From the NCBI GenBank assembly GCA_009617715.1, contig VTFK01000062.1:1054001-1118000 (forward strand): a stretch of DNA of 64,000 nt, written 5' to 3'. The notes beneath the pieces were generated by a model. The model was not told the origin of the DNA. It searched no databases and saw only the letters and a list, made by a program, of their open reading frames with translations. Made by a program: the position numbers and the translations under genes. This stretch comes from Plectrocnemia conspersa. Taxonomy: Eukaryota > Arthropoda > Insecta > Trichoptera > Polycentropodidae. Within the stretch, counting starts at the first letter, position 1, and every line of letters starts with the position of its first letter. Of this stretch, positions 11,101 through 22,209 are shown in pieces.

Positions 11101-14100
11101 CGAAATATTCAGAAATACAAGTTTGTTTGTTTTTTGGTTCATAATACATCACAATAGTGTTACAAATCTACATTAATGCAACAGTCAGAAGCAATACTAC
11201 ACTCCTAGAGCATGGTAATTTGTTGTTTAGCAAAATGAGGGCGGGAACAGAGACGACCGAAGAAGCAACCGCTTCTCTCTTCACGTCGCCTAAATCCAGA
11301 GTCCAATTTGCTATGGAGATGACTGGATCCTTCGTGAGTGGACATGGAATGAGACTTCATATATACAAACTCGTAGCATTCCTAGCTAGGATTTTGAAAA
11401 AAGTCATAGCAGCCAAAAGGTTCAGTAAAGAGCAATCTATTTTGGTGAAAGATTTAAACGTCATTTAAGCACAAAATATAAAACAAACATGGAAAAATTG
11501 AAAACAACAGCAAAACTGAAACATACGATTTTTTAACTAACACATTATTGATGGGAAACTAAATAGTTGTGCTAATGTAAGTGAAAAGGCAATATTTTGG
11601 TTTTGAACCAAAATTTATTTAAATATGTACTGCATTTATTCCATAGACTTTTATATTTGAAGAATAAAAATAGTTTTACGATTTATTTTTATCTTTAAAG
11701 AACAATCAGTAGCCGCCGGCTTCCTTGGTAATGTATTAGAATCAAATATAAAAATATTTTTGATGTAATTTTTAAGGATGGACTGTCTGAATAAATATCT
11801 TTATTGCTTAAATAATATTAATTTATAAAATTACCTGTCCTCTTTGTGTCGACTTCGTAACACAACACCAGGCATGCTTTCTCTTCTTAGAGCCGCCGCA
11901 AATCCTGGTACTTTGGAACCAGTTGTAAACAATGGACGATGTTCGCGCGAAGTTCGCGACACAGCTGGAACAGCAGGAATTCCTTTTACGTCCAATAACC
12001 TAGCGATCTGTTGCATTTTCTTTTGTCTAGCTTTAGCGCGACCCTATAATAAAAAATAAATATTAATATTACAAAATCTAGATATAATCAATCATGGATT
12101 AAATAAAATTACTAACTTTACTAAGTCGTTGTTTAGCCGCTGTACATCTGATATGGTCGTCGAATACAAACTTGGCTTGAAGTAATGGAGTCCTTCCTGT
12201 ATTGCCTGTAGTAGCCGGAGGTTTATAGATCGTGAGGTGTAAGCAACGAGAGTTGTCTTTATCTCCAGATACCTAACAAGATACACAAATTAGTATATAT
12301 TTCACTGGCATTTCAGTGAAGTCATATCCAAATACATCAGCAGTAAATATATATTTCTACTAGTGAAGATATAATTTAACTGATAGGCGCTGGTGAAATT
12401 ACATGTTGCTCTAAAATGTCTATGAAACTCATTTTGACAGTAGCGAAACATTGATTTGAAAGTTTTAAAACTAACTCTAGTTTTTGAACTTACATTAGGT
12501 TAGGTTTGGTATTAAAAATTATAGTAGTTTGTCGAACAATGTGATGTCAAAATTCTGTGAATCTACGATCATGTTGAAATACAGTCGACCCCCATATAGC
12601 GTAGAGATTGGGACTTCGTTATAGGAATACTACGCTATAGGGGACTATAACATTTTAATTGTCTGAGTTAGTGAAATTATATTGTTATATTAGTGAAAAT
12701 ATACCTTCACTCGTAATACACATTCAGAGTAACATACACATATATAAGCACAAAAAATTAGTTGAGTTTACCTCTAAATCTTGAAGATTTCCGACAAGTT
12801 TTGCGACACCCCAGCCTAATCGTTGATCTGGTTCTACTAGTATTATCTGAATTAATTCAATCACCATGAACCGTCTGGATTTCTGTCCGTCTTTCAACAC
12901 AATAGTGCAGGCGATCAAATCAGAATTATCTGAGATAGTTTATGACGTTATTAGATTACGATATAAGAGAATATTGTTTGAATAAATAATGATCATACTC
13001 AAGTCTAGCAGATTTCCGATTTGTTTGTAATCTTGAGGGTTCGTCAGCGGTAGCTGTGAGTCTGTTTCACCGTTAAGCGCCAGCGATAAATCACGAATAA
13101 GAAAATATGCTCTAATTGCACGTCTAGCCCGTTCAACCTGAATAAATCATAGCAAATGTACGCATCAGAACTATATCATTTGACTTACTCAGATAATGTA
13201 AAAGAGATGATCGATTTAAATTATACTTTATGTATTCTAAGATATTGATTGCTTTTCTTGAATTTATAAACGGTTTTTTTCTGTAAATTAAATTATATTA
13301 TATCAGTGAATGAATTGCCCTATTATAAATTTACTAGAACATTACATATTAAAAATTAAACTTTAGTGGCAATTAACTTGAAATAAAATATATTATAATA
13401 TATGGTGTTTATTCAATATGTATTATAGTCATGGCTCAATTAATTTGAATAGGAATATCACCTCTCCGCATGGCAGTCTTTTTGTGAATGCAATTCCAGT
13501 CATTGGTGTTCCTGTCGGAGGCAAAAGAATAGCGGCATCCATACACAACCATTCAACGTTCAACGGCCGTTTAGACATTTCGTAATACCTATTTTCGATA
13601 ACAATTAAATAAAACCTTACAAGCGATAAAATAAAAATATAAATAATACTAACTCTTCTTCGAACATATCTAAAAATATTTCATCAGTCTTGTAAAAGTT
13701 TTTAACAAGATCTGCTGATTGTAACCGCGCTTCTTCTACGGCTTTGGCTCTTCGTTCAACGGCGCTGAAAGCGATTGTAGATTTTCCAGTTCCTTTCGGA
13801 ATCACTACAATACCACCGGCCGTTTGAGACAATATCTTTAAACTGAGCTCCAAACTCACAAGGCGTACTCTACTATCTATAAAATATATAAATTAAATAA
13901 AAAACTATAACATCCGATAAAATGGAGCTGAAATACGAACTTGGTTGACAGCTAAGTTGAACGATACTGATGAGTTTATCGACTAGTGTTTCACTATATA
14001 AAGGTGTCGTGATTCTCACCGAAGTTGAAGATTCATTAGAATTTCCTTCGGTTGGTTGTTTTACTAACGGATCAGTCAGAACACTGAGGAACTCCTTGTT

Positions 14101-17100
14101 TATACCTGGAATTATATTATTTACTGTAACGTCATTTAAATATTAAGTATTATAATAATAATATCTTTGAATTTACCTTCTACAATACACATGGTAAGCG
14201 TGTAATGAAAATTAAAACGAAATTGTAATATTTTTAGATTAAATCAATAATAATGTACTAATTTAAGTAAAATTAAATAAAAATCGAATTGTGTTATAAA
14301 AATTAGGTTAATAAAATACTGTACCTTTATTATTGATCAAAGCATACAGAAGACACAATGCGAATAATGCTATATAATCATTTTCCGAACAATCGAGTGA
14401 TTTCAATATCGTCTCCAGAAACGGTTTAGTGTCTAAAATCTGTGGCAATGGTTTCTCATCGATCGCTTCATTAAAACAACCAGACGTCAAAGCAATCTTC
14501 TCTTTCTCTTCATCGGTAATATTTAGATTTACTTCATTTGCTTCTGAAGTGTTTGATTCGACTCCCGAATCTTGAATCGGAGAATCCGGGAGGTTTTTAT
14601 CCGGCTTATCAATCTGTTCTTTGATCGTGGGTTCATCGGCAGTATCGATCAAATCTTCGCAGGAGTTATTCCTAGTGCTAGAGTTTTCACTCTCTTGAGA
14701 CGTCGACGGAAACGAATTCAAGACTAAATCGGGATCCATTTCTGAGCTGGATTGATCGTTGAAGTGTTCGTTATCGACATAATTAGTAGACATTGCTGTG
14801 TGTTCTACAGGTTCTTCTGTAATCGATATTCCGTATCGTTGAAGAGACGTGTTTGAAGATAAAGCTTTTTCTAACGATTCGGACGGTTGTGAAAACTCCA
14901 GTTTGATGTTGGACTTTTTGGTTTTTGCGAAATTCTCCAATATACTAGCCGTGCCTTCTTCGAATATAGAATAATTGGAATGTAAGATGATCCACGCTAA
15001 AGTGTGCACGAGAGGAGCGTGCGTTATTATGAGAAAAACTTGAGAGAGTAGAAAGAGCGATACGACACAAGACACTCTCGGCTTTTGCTCATCTTCGGGC
15101 TCTTGATACGATGATGCATAATGCTCCGGCGATCCTACGTCTATGCCTTTCTGATTTAGTATCGCCGCTAAGTTTCTCGTGATTGTTTCTATGTGTTGAA
15201 TTTGCTCGTTATTTGTAGTGATCTTTTTAGTCAAATGCTTGATTTTATGCGTGTTATTGCTAGTTAGAGAGTAAATGTACAGCGGGATTAGTAGTTTGTT
15301 GAGTAGATGTTCAGTGAGTACTTGATTGAGATCGGATATGTTCAGACACAGAATGTCGTTTAAATAATGGAGATGATCCAAGTGTTCAGCTACAAGATCG
15401 TCTAATTTCTGTTGAGATTGATGACTGAAAAATTAAATTAAAACATTTAAAAATTAGATATTTTAATATAAAAACAAATAAAACTTACTCAGCATCATTT
15501 CTAACACAAGTATCAAGCTCTAAGATGTGTTTTCCAATGAACCATACTAGATTACTAAAATAAGGGGCAGCCGTTCTGAAATATAAAAATGTTTTATTTA
15601 ATATGATCTTATTTATTAAAAATGATATTACTATTAATTATATAAATTTAATACATATTATACTTATATAGAAATTCATGTTGAATAACTTTAATCATAA
15701 CAAAAAAACATATTTTAGAATTTGTCAGAAAATTATGTAAGAGAGAGATGGGTGGGGATATCCCATTTTCTCTCGCATAAATTCACTTGTATGTGGCGGG
15801 CAAGATGCGTAAGTGCATGTGACAGAGCAAGGTGCTTCACGTTCTGACGCATGCATCAGACAGCGTTTCAATCGTGCGTCAGAATTTGTTTACCTGTCGT
15901 CAGGAGGGCTACATCAAAGCACAAAATATTCCTGCGCTTCTCAATTATTTTTCGACTCAACAAGTATATTTAATATTTTTACTTCATTAAATAATTTTGA
16001 TATAAACTAACTTTAATTTAAATAATATTTATTGCAATGGCCGAAAGATATGATGATTCCAATGCATCGGATCTTGAATTTGAAGGTGTAGATTTTCTCT
16101 CTGATAATGAAGACGCAATTGAAATGTTCAAATCAGAATCAGATGAAGATTATTGTAATTACTAAGTAAGTACGTTTTACATTTACATTTGAAATTATTA
16201 TTTATTATAAAGGCAGTAATAAATTTTCATTATTTATAGTTCATATCAAATATGTCAGATTCATCAGAGTGTAATGAAAACACGGAATATCCGTATAATA
16301 TATATATATTATTTTGCAGGAGATTTTTTATATATCAATGTTTGGAGCTCACGTCCTCTATCTTTTTGGGAAAATTTGAGAAGTTGTCGATGCTGGAACA
16401 TTTTATATTTTAAATTGATAAGTATATACAAGCATGATCATTAATAAAAGAGAAGTCAATGAAGAGAAATATTATCATCTTGTTTTTTAGTTCAATGTCT
16501 ATTACAAAACGATTTATTTTTTACCGGTACATTGAGGACTAACCAGCCCGAAATACCGAAGGAGTTTTTAAGGGATAAGTTGAAAGAACTGTATAGTAGT
16601 ATGCTTTTTTTTGCCACTCTCTATTTTTTTAAATAAAATTCAAAATGAATTTCTTTCACTCTTAGGGGATCCTTGTTCGAAAAAAAAAGTTAAAGAATTG
16701 AAATACTTTACTTTAATGCTTGACTGTACATCTGGTATCACATCGCAAACAAATTATTTGATAAGTGGTTATTAATGACAAGTCTATTACGATTCAAGAT
16801 AGCTTTATATATTTCATAGTGACTAAAGAAAAAAACAGGTAGTGGTTTGTCCAAAGTAATTATCGATAAATTAGAAAAAAATGAACTAGATATTTCAAAC
16901 ATCAGAGGTCAAGGATATGTGGCGAATATGTCGTGTTTATAATGGTGAACCAGTTATAATTAAATTAAGCAGAAAAACGAACAGGTTATGTATGTTCCTG
17001 TGTGGCTAAATGCCTTAATTTGGTTTATAAAAATTCTGGATCTTCAAATGCAGCATGATTACAGTTTTTGGAATTGAAAATCTATACGTTTTTTATATAG

Positions 17101-20100
17101 TCGACATCTATATGGTAAAACCTAATGTCTGTAATAAAAACAATTTTTGATGGGCCTCACGAGCAAATGTCATCAAGAAATTGGATCATCAAATACTATT
17201 AGTATATAATGTGTTAGATTTAGAAAACGAACAATCCTTACGCGTTGAAATTAAAAGCACATTGAAACAATTTAATTAAAGTAAATTGTGTACATTATCT
17301 TATATATATTATAGAAGTCGATCGAGTAACAAAGCTTTGCAGTCAAAAACGAGAACTCTTCACGTTTAATACAATGATTATCTAATTCTTTGCAGCAAAT
17401 AAGATAAACCATATGGGGAAATAATTTTTCTAAAAGTGAGAAATTGGCTTCAGAAATGAAAATGTCTACAGAACTTAAAAAAAAAAACAATTTAATTTTT
17501 TTAAATTAGATGGTTGACCTTAACAACTTTATGATGAAACACTTTTATTTAATAGAAATGAGAGGAGTGATAGATATTTTAATAACACTACTTAGATGGA
17601 GATATGAAAAACTCGTGATACGTCGATAAATGCAGAAAATTTATGAGGCATATTAATTCTTAAAATTTACATAAAGCATATAATAGTTCTAATGAAATAT
17701 TATAAAATAAAAATTAGTCTCAAAAATTAAGCGATAACGTTAAATCCAGATCTCAAGACAGCTACAAGTTTAGATATATTAAGAATAATGCATCAATACA
17801 ATCTAATACAGAGCGTGATTTTACAAAACAGATTCATTTTGATAAAATAATTGATGAATTTGCTTCAACAAAAACACGAAAAATAAAACTTTAAAGAAAA
17901 GAGTAAGCAATATTATTTTTTTCTATTGTAATATTAAATATTTTTTTGAGCAAGCGAGTTTTAATCACTGAAAAATTGTAAATTAAATAACTGAAAATTT
18001 TATGTGACAACCACTTTTTTTTTTTTTATTTTTTTTGTTGTACTGATCAAAAAAATAAATTGAAAAAATATTTTGTCTAGATATAATAAAATATAATTTT
18101 AAAATAATATTAATTTTTTTTGGTTAAGGTTAATGTCATTTTATTTATAACACATGTGCGGAATTTCGCTTGGCGTTGCATATGTACGAATTTTTTCCAT
18201 TGCGTTTAGTAAATATATTTAAGCGATATTTTATTATTCTAATGCATATTTTGTTCTATTTTTCAGAATTTAAAACAATCCGGCAAAGGTGGAATATGAA
18301 TCATTATTTATATTGTTAAATTTTAATATCATCATAATAATATGATGATAAATAAACGGTGCAATTTAACAGGAATTTAATTTAAGAGATATGTGCATTT
18401 AAATGTACTTTGCCCCATAAAACAAATTATTTGTGCATTTATGTAAGGTAAATCTTCGGAATTTTTATTTGGAAAAGGATTCATTGCAGAGTTATTCATG
18501 GGGTGTTCACTGTTCATACTAATGCTCGGTCGAATCTGTTCAACAGTAATGTATAAATAATTCGTAATATAGAATAATTATTCTATATATTACTCATTTC
18601 AGTTTTCCTGTAAGAAGTTTTTTTTTTTCTAGTAAATGATCTAAAAAATTATGTTTCTGTTGTATATTTATTATTTACATAGTTTTTTGGACAACTTTTG
18701 AAAAATATTTCATACGAAGTGTATAATTTCACCGCTGCAGATATTTTTGAGCGCCATTTCGAAATTTATTAATATGTGGAGAGCACCTATTCATGCCATA
18801 TGTAAAAAAAATATTATGGTTCAATAAATTCAAGTCTTAAATTATATAAAATAACTATATTATTAGGCTCAAAGATTTAAGGCACCTTTAGGTGCCTAAT
18901 GAGTACTGTCGATTTTCTTGATGACTTCTATAGAAGCCAACGGCGGTGAAAGTAGTGAGTTAATTTATACACATTTGTTAATTTATTGGTGTACACCTGG
19001 GAGTAAGTTAATTTTACGTATTTTTTCATAATTATTTCTGTTGTTATTTATTTATTATTTTATATTCCATTTATAGTAAATTATGGAAAAAAATAAGTGA
19101 TTTACGTTTTATTTGCTTTGATTTATTTTACTACTTTTTTGTATTAGTATGTTTTAATATTCATTTTATATATTTTTTACATATTATATGGATTTTGTGG
19201 ATTTCAGAGGCTCTCATTATTTTTTATAAAATTAATATAAAATATTTTACGAAATAAATATTAATTTATTTCGTACTCTTTAATATATTGGTATTATTAT
19301 CTATAAAAATCTTTTACAGTAAATCAAATTAAAAATATATATTGTTTTTATCTGGGAAAACTCAAAACATTGAAAGATCGACTATCTTATATTAACGGTG
19401 ATACCGCTCAACATAACTTTATATTTTTAAAACTATTATACTATTACTGTGTTCTATAACTCTTTTATATAATATAATTATCAATAAATCTATTTTTTTA
19501 AACAAATTTATGTAATATCTTATTGTAAGTAAAAAATAAAACTTCAAATTTGTTCTTTTGCCTCAGGTGACAAAATGTCTAGTCCTGGCCCTAGTTCCCA
19601 GTAACTTCTACATACTTTAATAGCAAATAATCCACAAACAAAAAAAATACTTTGAGATGCAAAAATATAATTTTAAAATTCAATCAAAATGGCTGAAGAA
19701 ATTTTACTCGATTGCTGAGAAAGATCAAATAGCTAGTTACAAGATTGCCCAGCTTTTGGTAAAGAAGAAAATCCACATTTTGAAGTCGAAAACATTATTT
19801 TACCAGCATTGGAGATCGCTCTTGGCATAATAATTAGTGATGAAGCCATCAAAAAAATTAAGACCATTCTTTTTTATGATTCATTCATATGATTTATCGT
19901 AAAATTCATGACACTTTGCGAGACATTGATGATTATCTTCGCGAACATTTCACTGAAGCCAAAAATGAGCTCGAAAACTTATGTATAAGAGTACAGACAT
20001 CAGCAATAAAGCGCCATTTATATTTATTTCTGCAGATCGACAGAGGTGGTAAAATCATAAGTCAGTTTTTATTTTGCTGTTAATTTAATTGCATTTCGTT

Positions 20101-21362
20101 GTATTATATTATATTGCCTATATCATTGTTTTATATGTTCATAAAACAATGATATTTTATTGTTACTATAATAAGAATATTATTATTTTTACTCATGCTA
20201 ATAAAGTATGTTTAATTTTAATGTGATTTTTATTTGGTGTGCCGTAAAATAAATTCTTCCCCCCAGTGTGGTATTAAAGTTTGGCAGACACTGATGTAAG
20301 CAAATGTTTAAGTGTTGAAATGAACGAAATGGACCTCCGTTGCAATCGAAAAAACTCCACAGGTCTGATTGGCCAAAGAAATGAGCAAATAACAAAGCAT
20401 TCCATTCCTTCTGATTTTAAAATATTCAAATGTGTTTGGTTATATAATGTGAAAAATTATAAGTCTATTATTATTGCAATATTTTCACAAAAATATTTAT
20501 TCCTCTAATTTTTCAAAAATAAATAAGCTCTATACCTATCCCTGATAAATTTGAGCATGCTTGCATCTTCAACTCTATATACATTTAAAGTCAATGTCCT
20601 GACGGCAATCCTGACCATGGATTCGCGATGATTGAAGAACTTTATAGCTTCTGTATAAAGAGGAAAGTCATTCGTATGCTGAAAATAAAAAAAAAATACA
20701 TTATAAATTCACGAATAAATAATTTATTAATACACTTACTTCGTTATAAAAGAAATGTATCGTATGACCGTTCAGTTTAAAGCTCAAGGTTTTCAAGAAT
20801 GATATGTAATAGGCCATAACTTCTTCGTCAGAAAAATCAAACTTATGAACGATGATTGAATTCACATGATTGTTGCTTAATAGATAATCTGAAATGAATA
20901 TTATTATTACATAACATATAATCTTATTAAGACGTATTATTAATATTTGATATACATAGAGATGTTTCGTTTCTGATGTTTTCGAATAAAATATTGAGCG
21001 TTTGTAAGAGTTGGACGCATACAAAAGACGAACCGCCGCTCCTTTGCCGCATAATACGAAGGAAGAAAGACAGCATGTTCTTCTCCAAAAAGAAACTGCA
21101 ATGATATAACATGTTTTAAATGCGTTTATGATAAAATCGGTGTGATATAATATACTCACTCGAAGACGGAACTGTCGTTTTGGTCTCCCCATATTAATAT
21201 TTCGGCTATGGATCGCAACGATTCGACTAGAAGCCCTCTGTTATGCTCCGATACTGTTTGATTCCTAGCTAGTACGTTATATAAATACTTCAAATGCTCC
21301 AAAGAGTGAGGGTTCTTAGGTCTGCCCCATCCGGCGCCGAACCAGCTCCGACTTCTGAACAT
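8162..21362 (-). CDS. ema: CLEC16A / ema / GOP-1 orthologue, complete 16-exon coding sequence
   Basis: Exons in transcript order: 21362-21160, 21095-20956, 20888-20740, 20678-20536, 15575-15489, 15424-14325, 14105-13941, 13876-13654, 13588-13462, 13137-12999, 12929-12772, 12272-12117, 12043-11835, 8852-8727, 8662-8410, 8350-8162. All introns are GT-AG and the exons sum to 3,567 nt (1,188 residues plus TGA). The start MFRSRSW and blocks such as [68 protein letters not shown] and [12 protein letters not shown] match the CLEC16A family end to end. The N-terminal FPL domain covers roughly residues 50-200; residues about 1000-1188 are a Ser/Arg-rich disordered tail. Known family role: endosomal membrane protein acting with HOPS/Vps16A in endosome maturation and autophagosome growth (fly ema), and in mitophagy with NRDP1 (mammals). 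Despite the name there is no lectin domain. Weakest junction: donor GTTCGT after 13941. Confidence 0.95.
8853..9230. other. ema intron 13, part without recognisable elements
   Basis: This is AT-rich intron DNA between the 8852 exon edge and the repeat at 9235. I see no coding or structural signal in it. Confidence 0.4.
9235..9345. repeat. Interspersed repeat, copy 2 (first copy at 6118-6235)
   Basis: This is the better-preserved partner of the repeat at 6118-6235, including gcgattggctggaagatcgc. It directly abuts the truncated LINE that starts near 9373, inside ema intron 13. Confidence 0.5.
9373..10465 (+). mobile_element. 5'-truncated, decayed non-LTR retrotransposon (LINE family 1, copy A)
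   Basis: The plus strand reads as reverse transcriptase from [18 protein letters not shown], with an intact LYADDLKLY catalytic motif, through the thumb and C-terminal region, to a stop at 10318-10320. At least four in-frame stops interrupt it (after KCI, ETST, LLVE and LEEF), so it is dead. The protein is clearly related to the open copy at 25560-26895. The 3' end carries the family hairpin (10404-10447) followed by an A-rich tail. It lies in ema intron 13, antisense to the gene. The 5' truncation inside the RT domain is typical of LINE insertion. The clade is probably jockey-like; this is inference from motifs only. Confidence 0.85.
10404..10447 (+). repeat. LINE family 1 3'-terminal hairpin, copy A
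   Basis: Arms gaccatcatggc and gccacgatggtc pair at 11 of 12 positions around an 18-20 base loop containing ttggggtaacct. Related hairpins end the LINE at 25567-25609 and stand alone at 29546-29587 and 41001-41047. Confidence 0.65.
10470..10560. other. GC-richer stretch directly after the LINE tail
   Basis: A purine-rich, GC-richer block (gacagtccgagacagcc, then many gag/cag words) follows the A-run of the LINE. It may be a pre-existing repeat that served as target. No open frame is worth calling. Confidence 0.2.
11235..11468 (+). CDS. Candidate small ORF or exon inside ema intron 13, unrecognised
   Basis: From the ATG at 11235 the plus strand is open for 77 codons (start [16 protein letters not shown]) in a segment richer in G and C than the intron around it. 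A good donor (ttc|gtgagt) lies at about 11332, so it could be an exon that ends there. I recognise no domain and see no partner exon. It runs opposite to ema. It could equally be a relic of inserted DNA. Confidence 0.18.
   Translation: MRAGTETTEEATASLFTSPKSRVQFAMEMTGSFVSGHGMRLHIYKLVAFLARILKKVIAAKRFSKEQSILVKDLNVI
12345..12460. repeat. Interspersed repeat in ema intron 11, related to 2840-2990
   Basis: It shares gaagatataatttaactga, aggcgctggtgaaatta and aaaatgtctatgaaactca with the tandem units near 2860-3010. The match crosses two unrelated introns, which marks it as a dispersed repeat. Confidence 0.55.
12582..12647. mobile_element. Very short Tigger/pogo-like MITE in ema intron 11
   Basis: The left end cagtcgacccccatatagcg follows a TA. 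The right end, reversed, reads agtcccctatagcgtag, and TA follows it. The two ends are inverted repeats of each other, with only about 25 bases between. CAGT-starting ends with TA duplications are typical of Tigger/pogo elements (Tc1/mariner superfamily). A decayed Tigger transposase occurs at 41477-42290, but I cannot show that it belongs to the same family. Confidence 0.5.
15813..16170 (+). other. Candidate acidic short ORF at the edge of the intron 4 transposon cluster
   Basis: The DNA at 15720-15960 is richer in G and C than its surroundings. At 16037 an ATG (cATGGCCG context) opens 42 codons, [18 protein letters not shown] onward, very acidic, ending in a stop at 16163-16165, with gtaagt immediately after. 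Acidic N-termini of this kind are seen in piggyBac-like transposases, but no catalytic part in that frame follows. I treat it as the probable 5' end of a dead transposon or a relic exon in ema intron 4. Confidence 0.22.
16490..17900 (+). mobile_element. Decayed hAT-like (ZMYM1/DUF4371-type) transposase remnant in ema intron 4
   Basis: Reading through stops and frameshifts, the plus strand gives [19 protein letters not shown] (16698 onward), then [19 protein letters not shown] with ISNIRGQGY (about 16840-16920), then [19 protein letters not shown] (about 17001-17057). These match in order the conserved blocks of DUF4371/ZMYM1-like hAT transposases (LDCTPD, TGEG, RGQ-YDNA, C-AH-LNLV). Later weak similarity includes [11 protein letters not shown] near 17838. 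No frame is intact. The insertion lies antisense to ema. Confidence 0.65.
18567..18588. repeat. 22-bp perfect palindrome
   Basis: The sequence atatagaataa is followed directly by its exact reverse complement. It lies in AT-rich DNA of ema intron 4 and may be chance in such a composition. Confidence 0.4.
19560..20085 (+). mobile_element. Second hAT-like (ZBED5/GTF2IRD2-type) transposase remnant in ema intron 4
   Basis: With frameshifts, the plus strand reads [29 protein letters not shown] (about 19700-19757), then [18 protein letters not shown] with [11 protein letters not shown] (about 19759-19850). This order matches hAT-derived ZBED/FAM200/GTF2IRD2-type transposases, in which a Lys-Pro-His 'IAE..ILPA' block follows 'ASY..A.LIAK'. 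The 64-codon frame at 19889-20083 ([19 protein letters not shown]) continues in register with the next block. It is a broken, non-functional copy. It differs from the DUF4371-type remnant upstream, so at least two hAT insertions share this intron. Confidence 0.55.
20120..20155. repeat. Hairpin with 15-bp perfect arms
   Basis: Arms atatcattgttttat and ataaaacaatgatat are exact reverse complements separated by six bases (atgttc). It lies in ema intron 4, just after the hAT remnant, and could be part of that element's end. Confidence 0.5.
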
Positions 21363-22020
21363 GACTGTTATGAGTTGGCTTTTTTGTACATTTGATACTT
21401 TATCATCGTTTGCTTAGTAAGTATTATCTGTATATTAATCCGTTTCGTCACATGATAATCAATTTAGTTACTGTTTAGTTAAAAGGCAACGTCAATGCTG
21501 TGATGATAAAAATTTAGACTTTTAGCTTCAATGTATTAATTTTATCATTCAGTTTTTGTTTACTTCAAAATTTGGTCTTAAAACGAGCGTTAGTGGCTAA
21601 AATTCAATTTTCGTATGGACACAACGCCTTTAGAATCCCACACTGACATTAGCACAAGCGATGTTGCCAGTGTAAAAATAATAGTGACGTGAAGAAATTA
21701 AAATAATAAATCTAGTTTTAATCGACAAAAAAATAATGCGCAATTTATATTTGTATGTTGCAAGTGTCATATATTATTTCCATATATATATATATAAATT
21801 TAATTAGTTTGATGTAGTATTTCCCCTTTAGAAAATAATCACTGCGCCAAAAAAATATTTATTTATTTAAAAACCAGAGATGTAATTTCAACATTTTTCA
21901 AAAGAGGAGGAAGAGGGAAAAATTTTACTACTAAGCAATCGTTTCTTTTTATATTTTGATTTCATTATAAATCATAGTATTTCTTTAAATGACATGCATT
22001 TTCTATCCAAATTCAATGGA
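21363..22020. other. Upstream region of ema
   Basis: This DNA precedes the ema ATG on the minus strand and should hold its 5' UTR and promoter. It is AT-rich, with somewhat mixed composition at 21580-21680. I cannot point to a specific core promoter element. Confidence 0.35.
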
Positions 22021-22039
22021 AAAAAATGCTCTAAATGGT

Positions 22040-22118
22040 CCACGGCAAAAGCAATAAAATCGTACAGTCGCCGTTGAAACGTTCGATTATCTATCGTTCA
22101 TATTAGGACTTTTTATAA

Positions 22119-22154
<36 letters not shown>

Positions 22155-22205
22155 TATAAATATATATATATATATAAATATATACATATATAGCGTTCAT
22201 ATTAG
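22040..22205. repeat. Foldback repeat fragment followed by a (TA)n tract
   Basis: Bases 22040-22110 (caaaagcaataaaatcgt, then gttcgattat, then cattaggactttttata) match the outer part of the foldback repeats at 2998-3710 and 27362-27871. A (TA)n/(ATAC) microsatellite fills 22117-22195. The word cgttcatattagg occurs on both sides of it. Confidence 0.6.
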
Positions 22206-22209
22206 GAAC

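Noticed and set aside
16037..16165. Acidic ORF as a piggyBac transposase
   Set aside because: Only an acidic N-terminus is present; no DDD catalytic block or Cys-rich tail in any frame follows, and the nearby transposase remnants are hAT-like.
20701..21192. 163-codon minus-strand frame as an independent gene
   Set aside because: It runs through ema exons 2 and 3 and the introns between; the spliced model explains the conserved parts in the right order.
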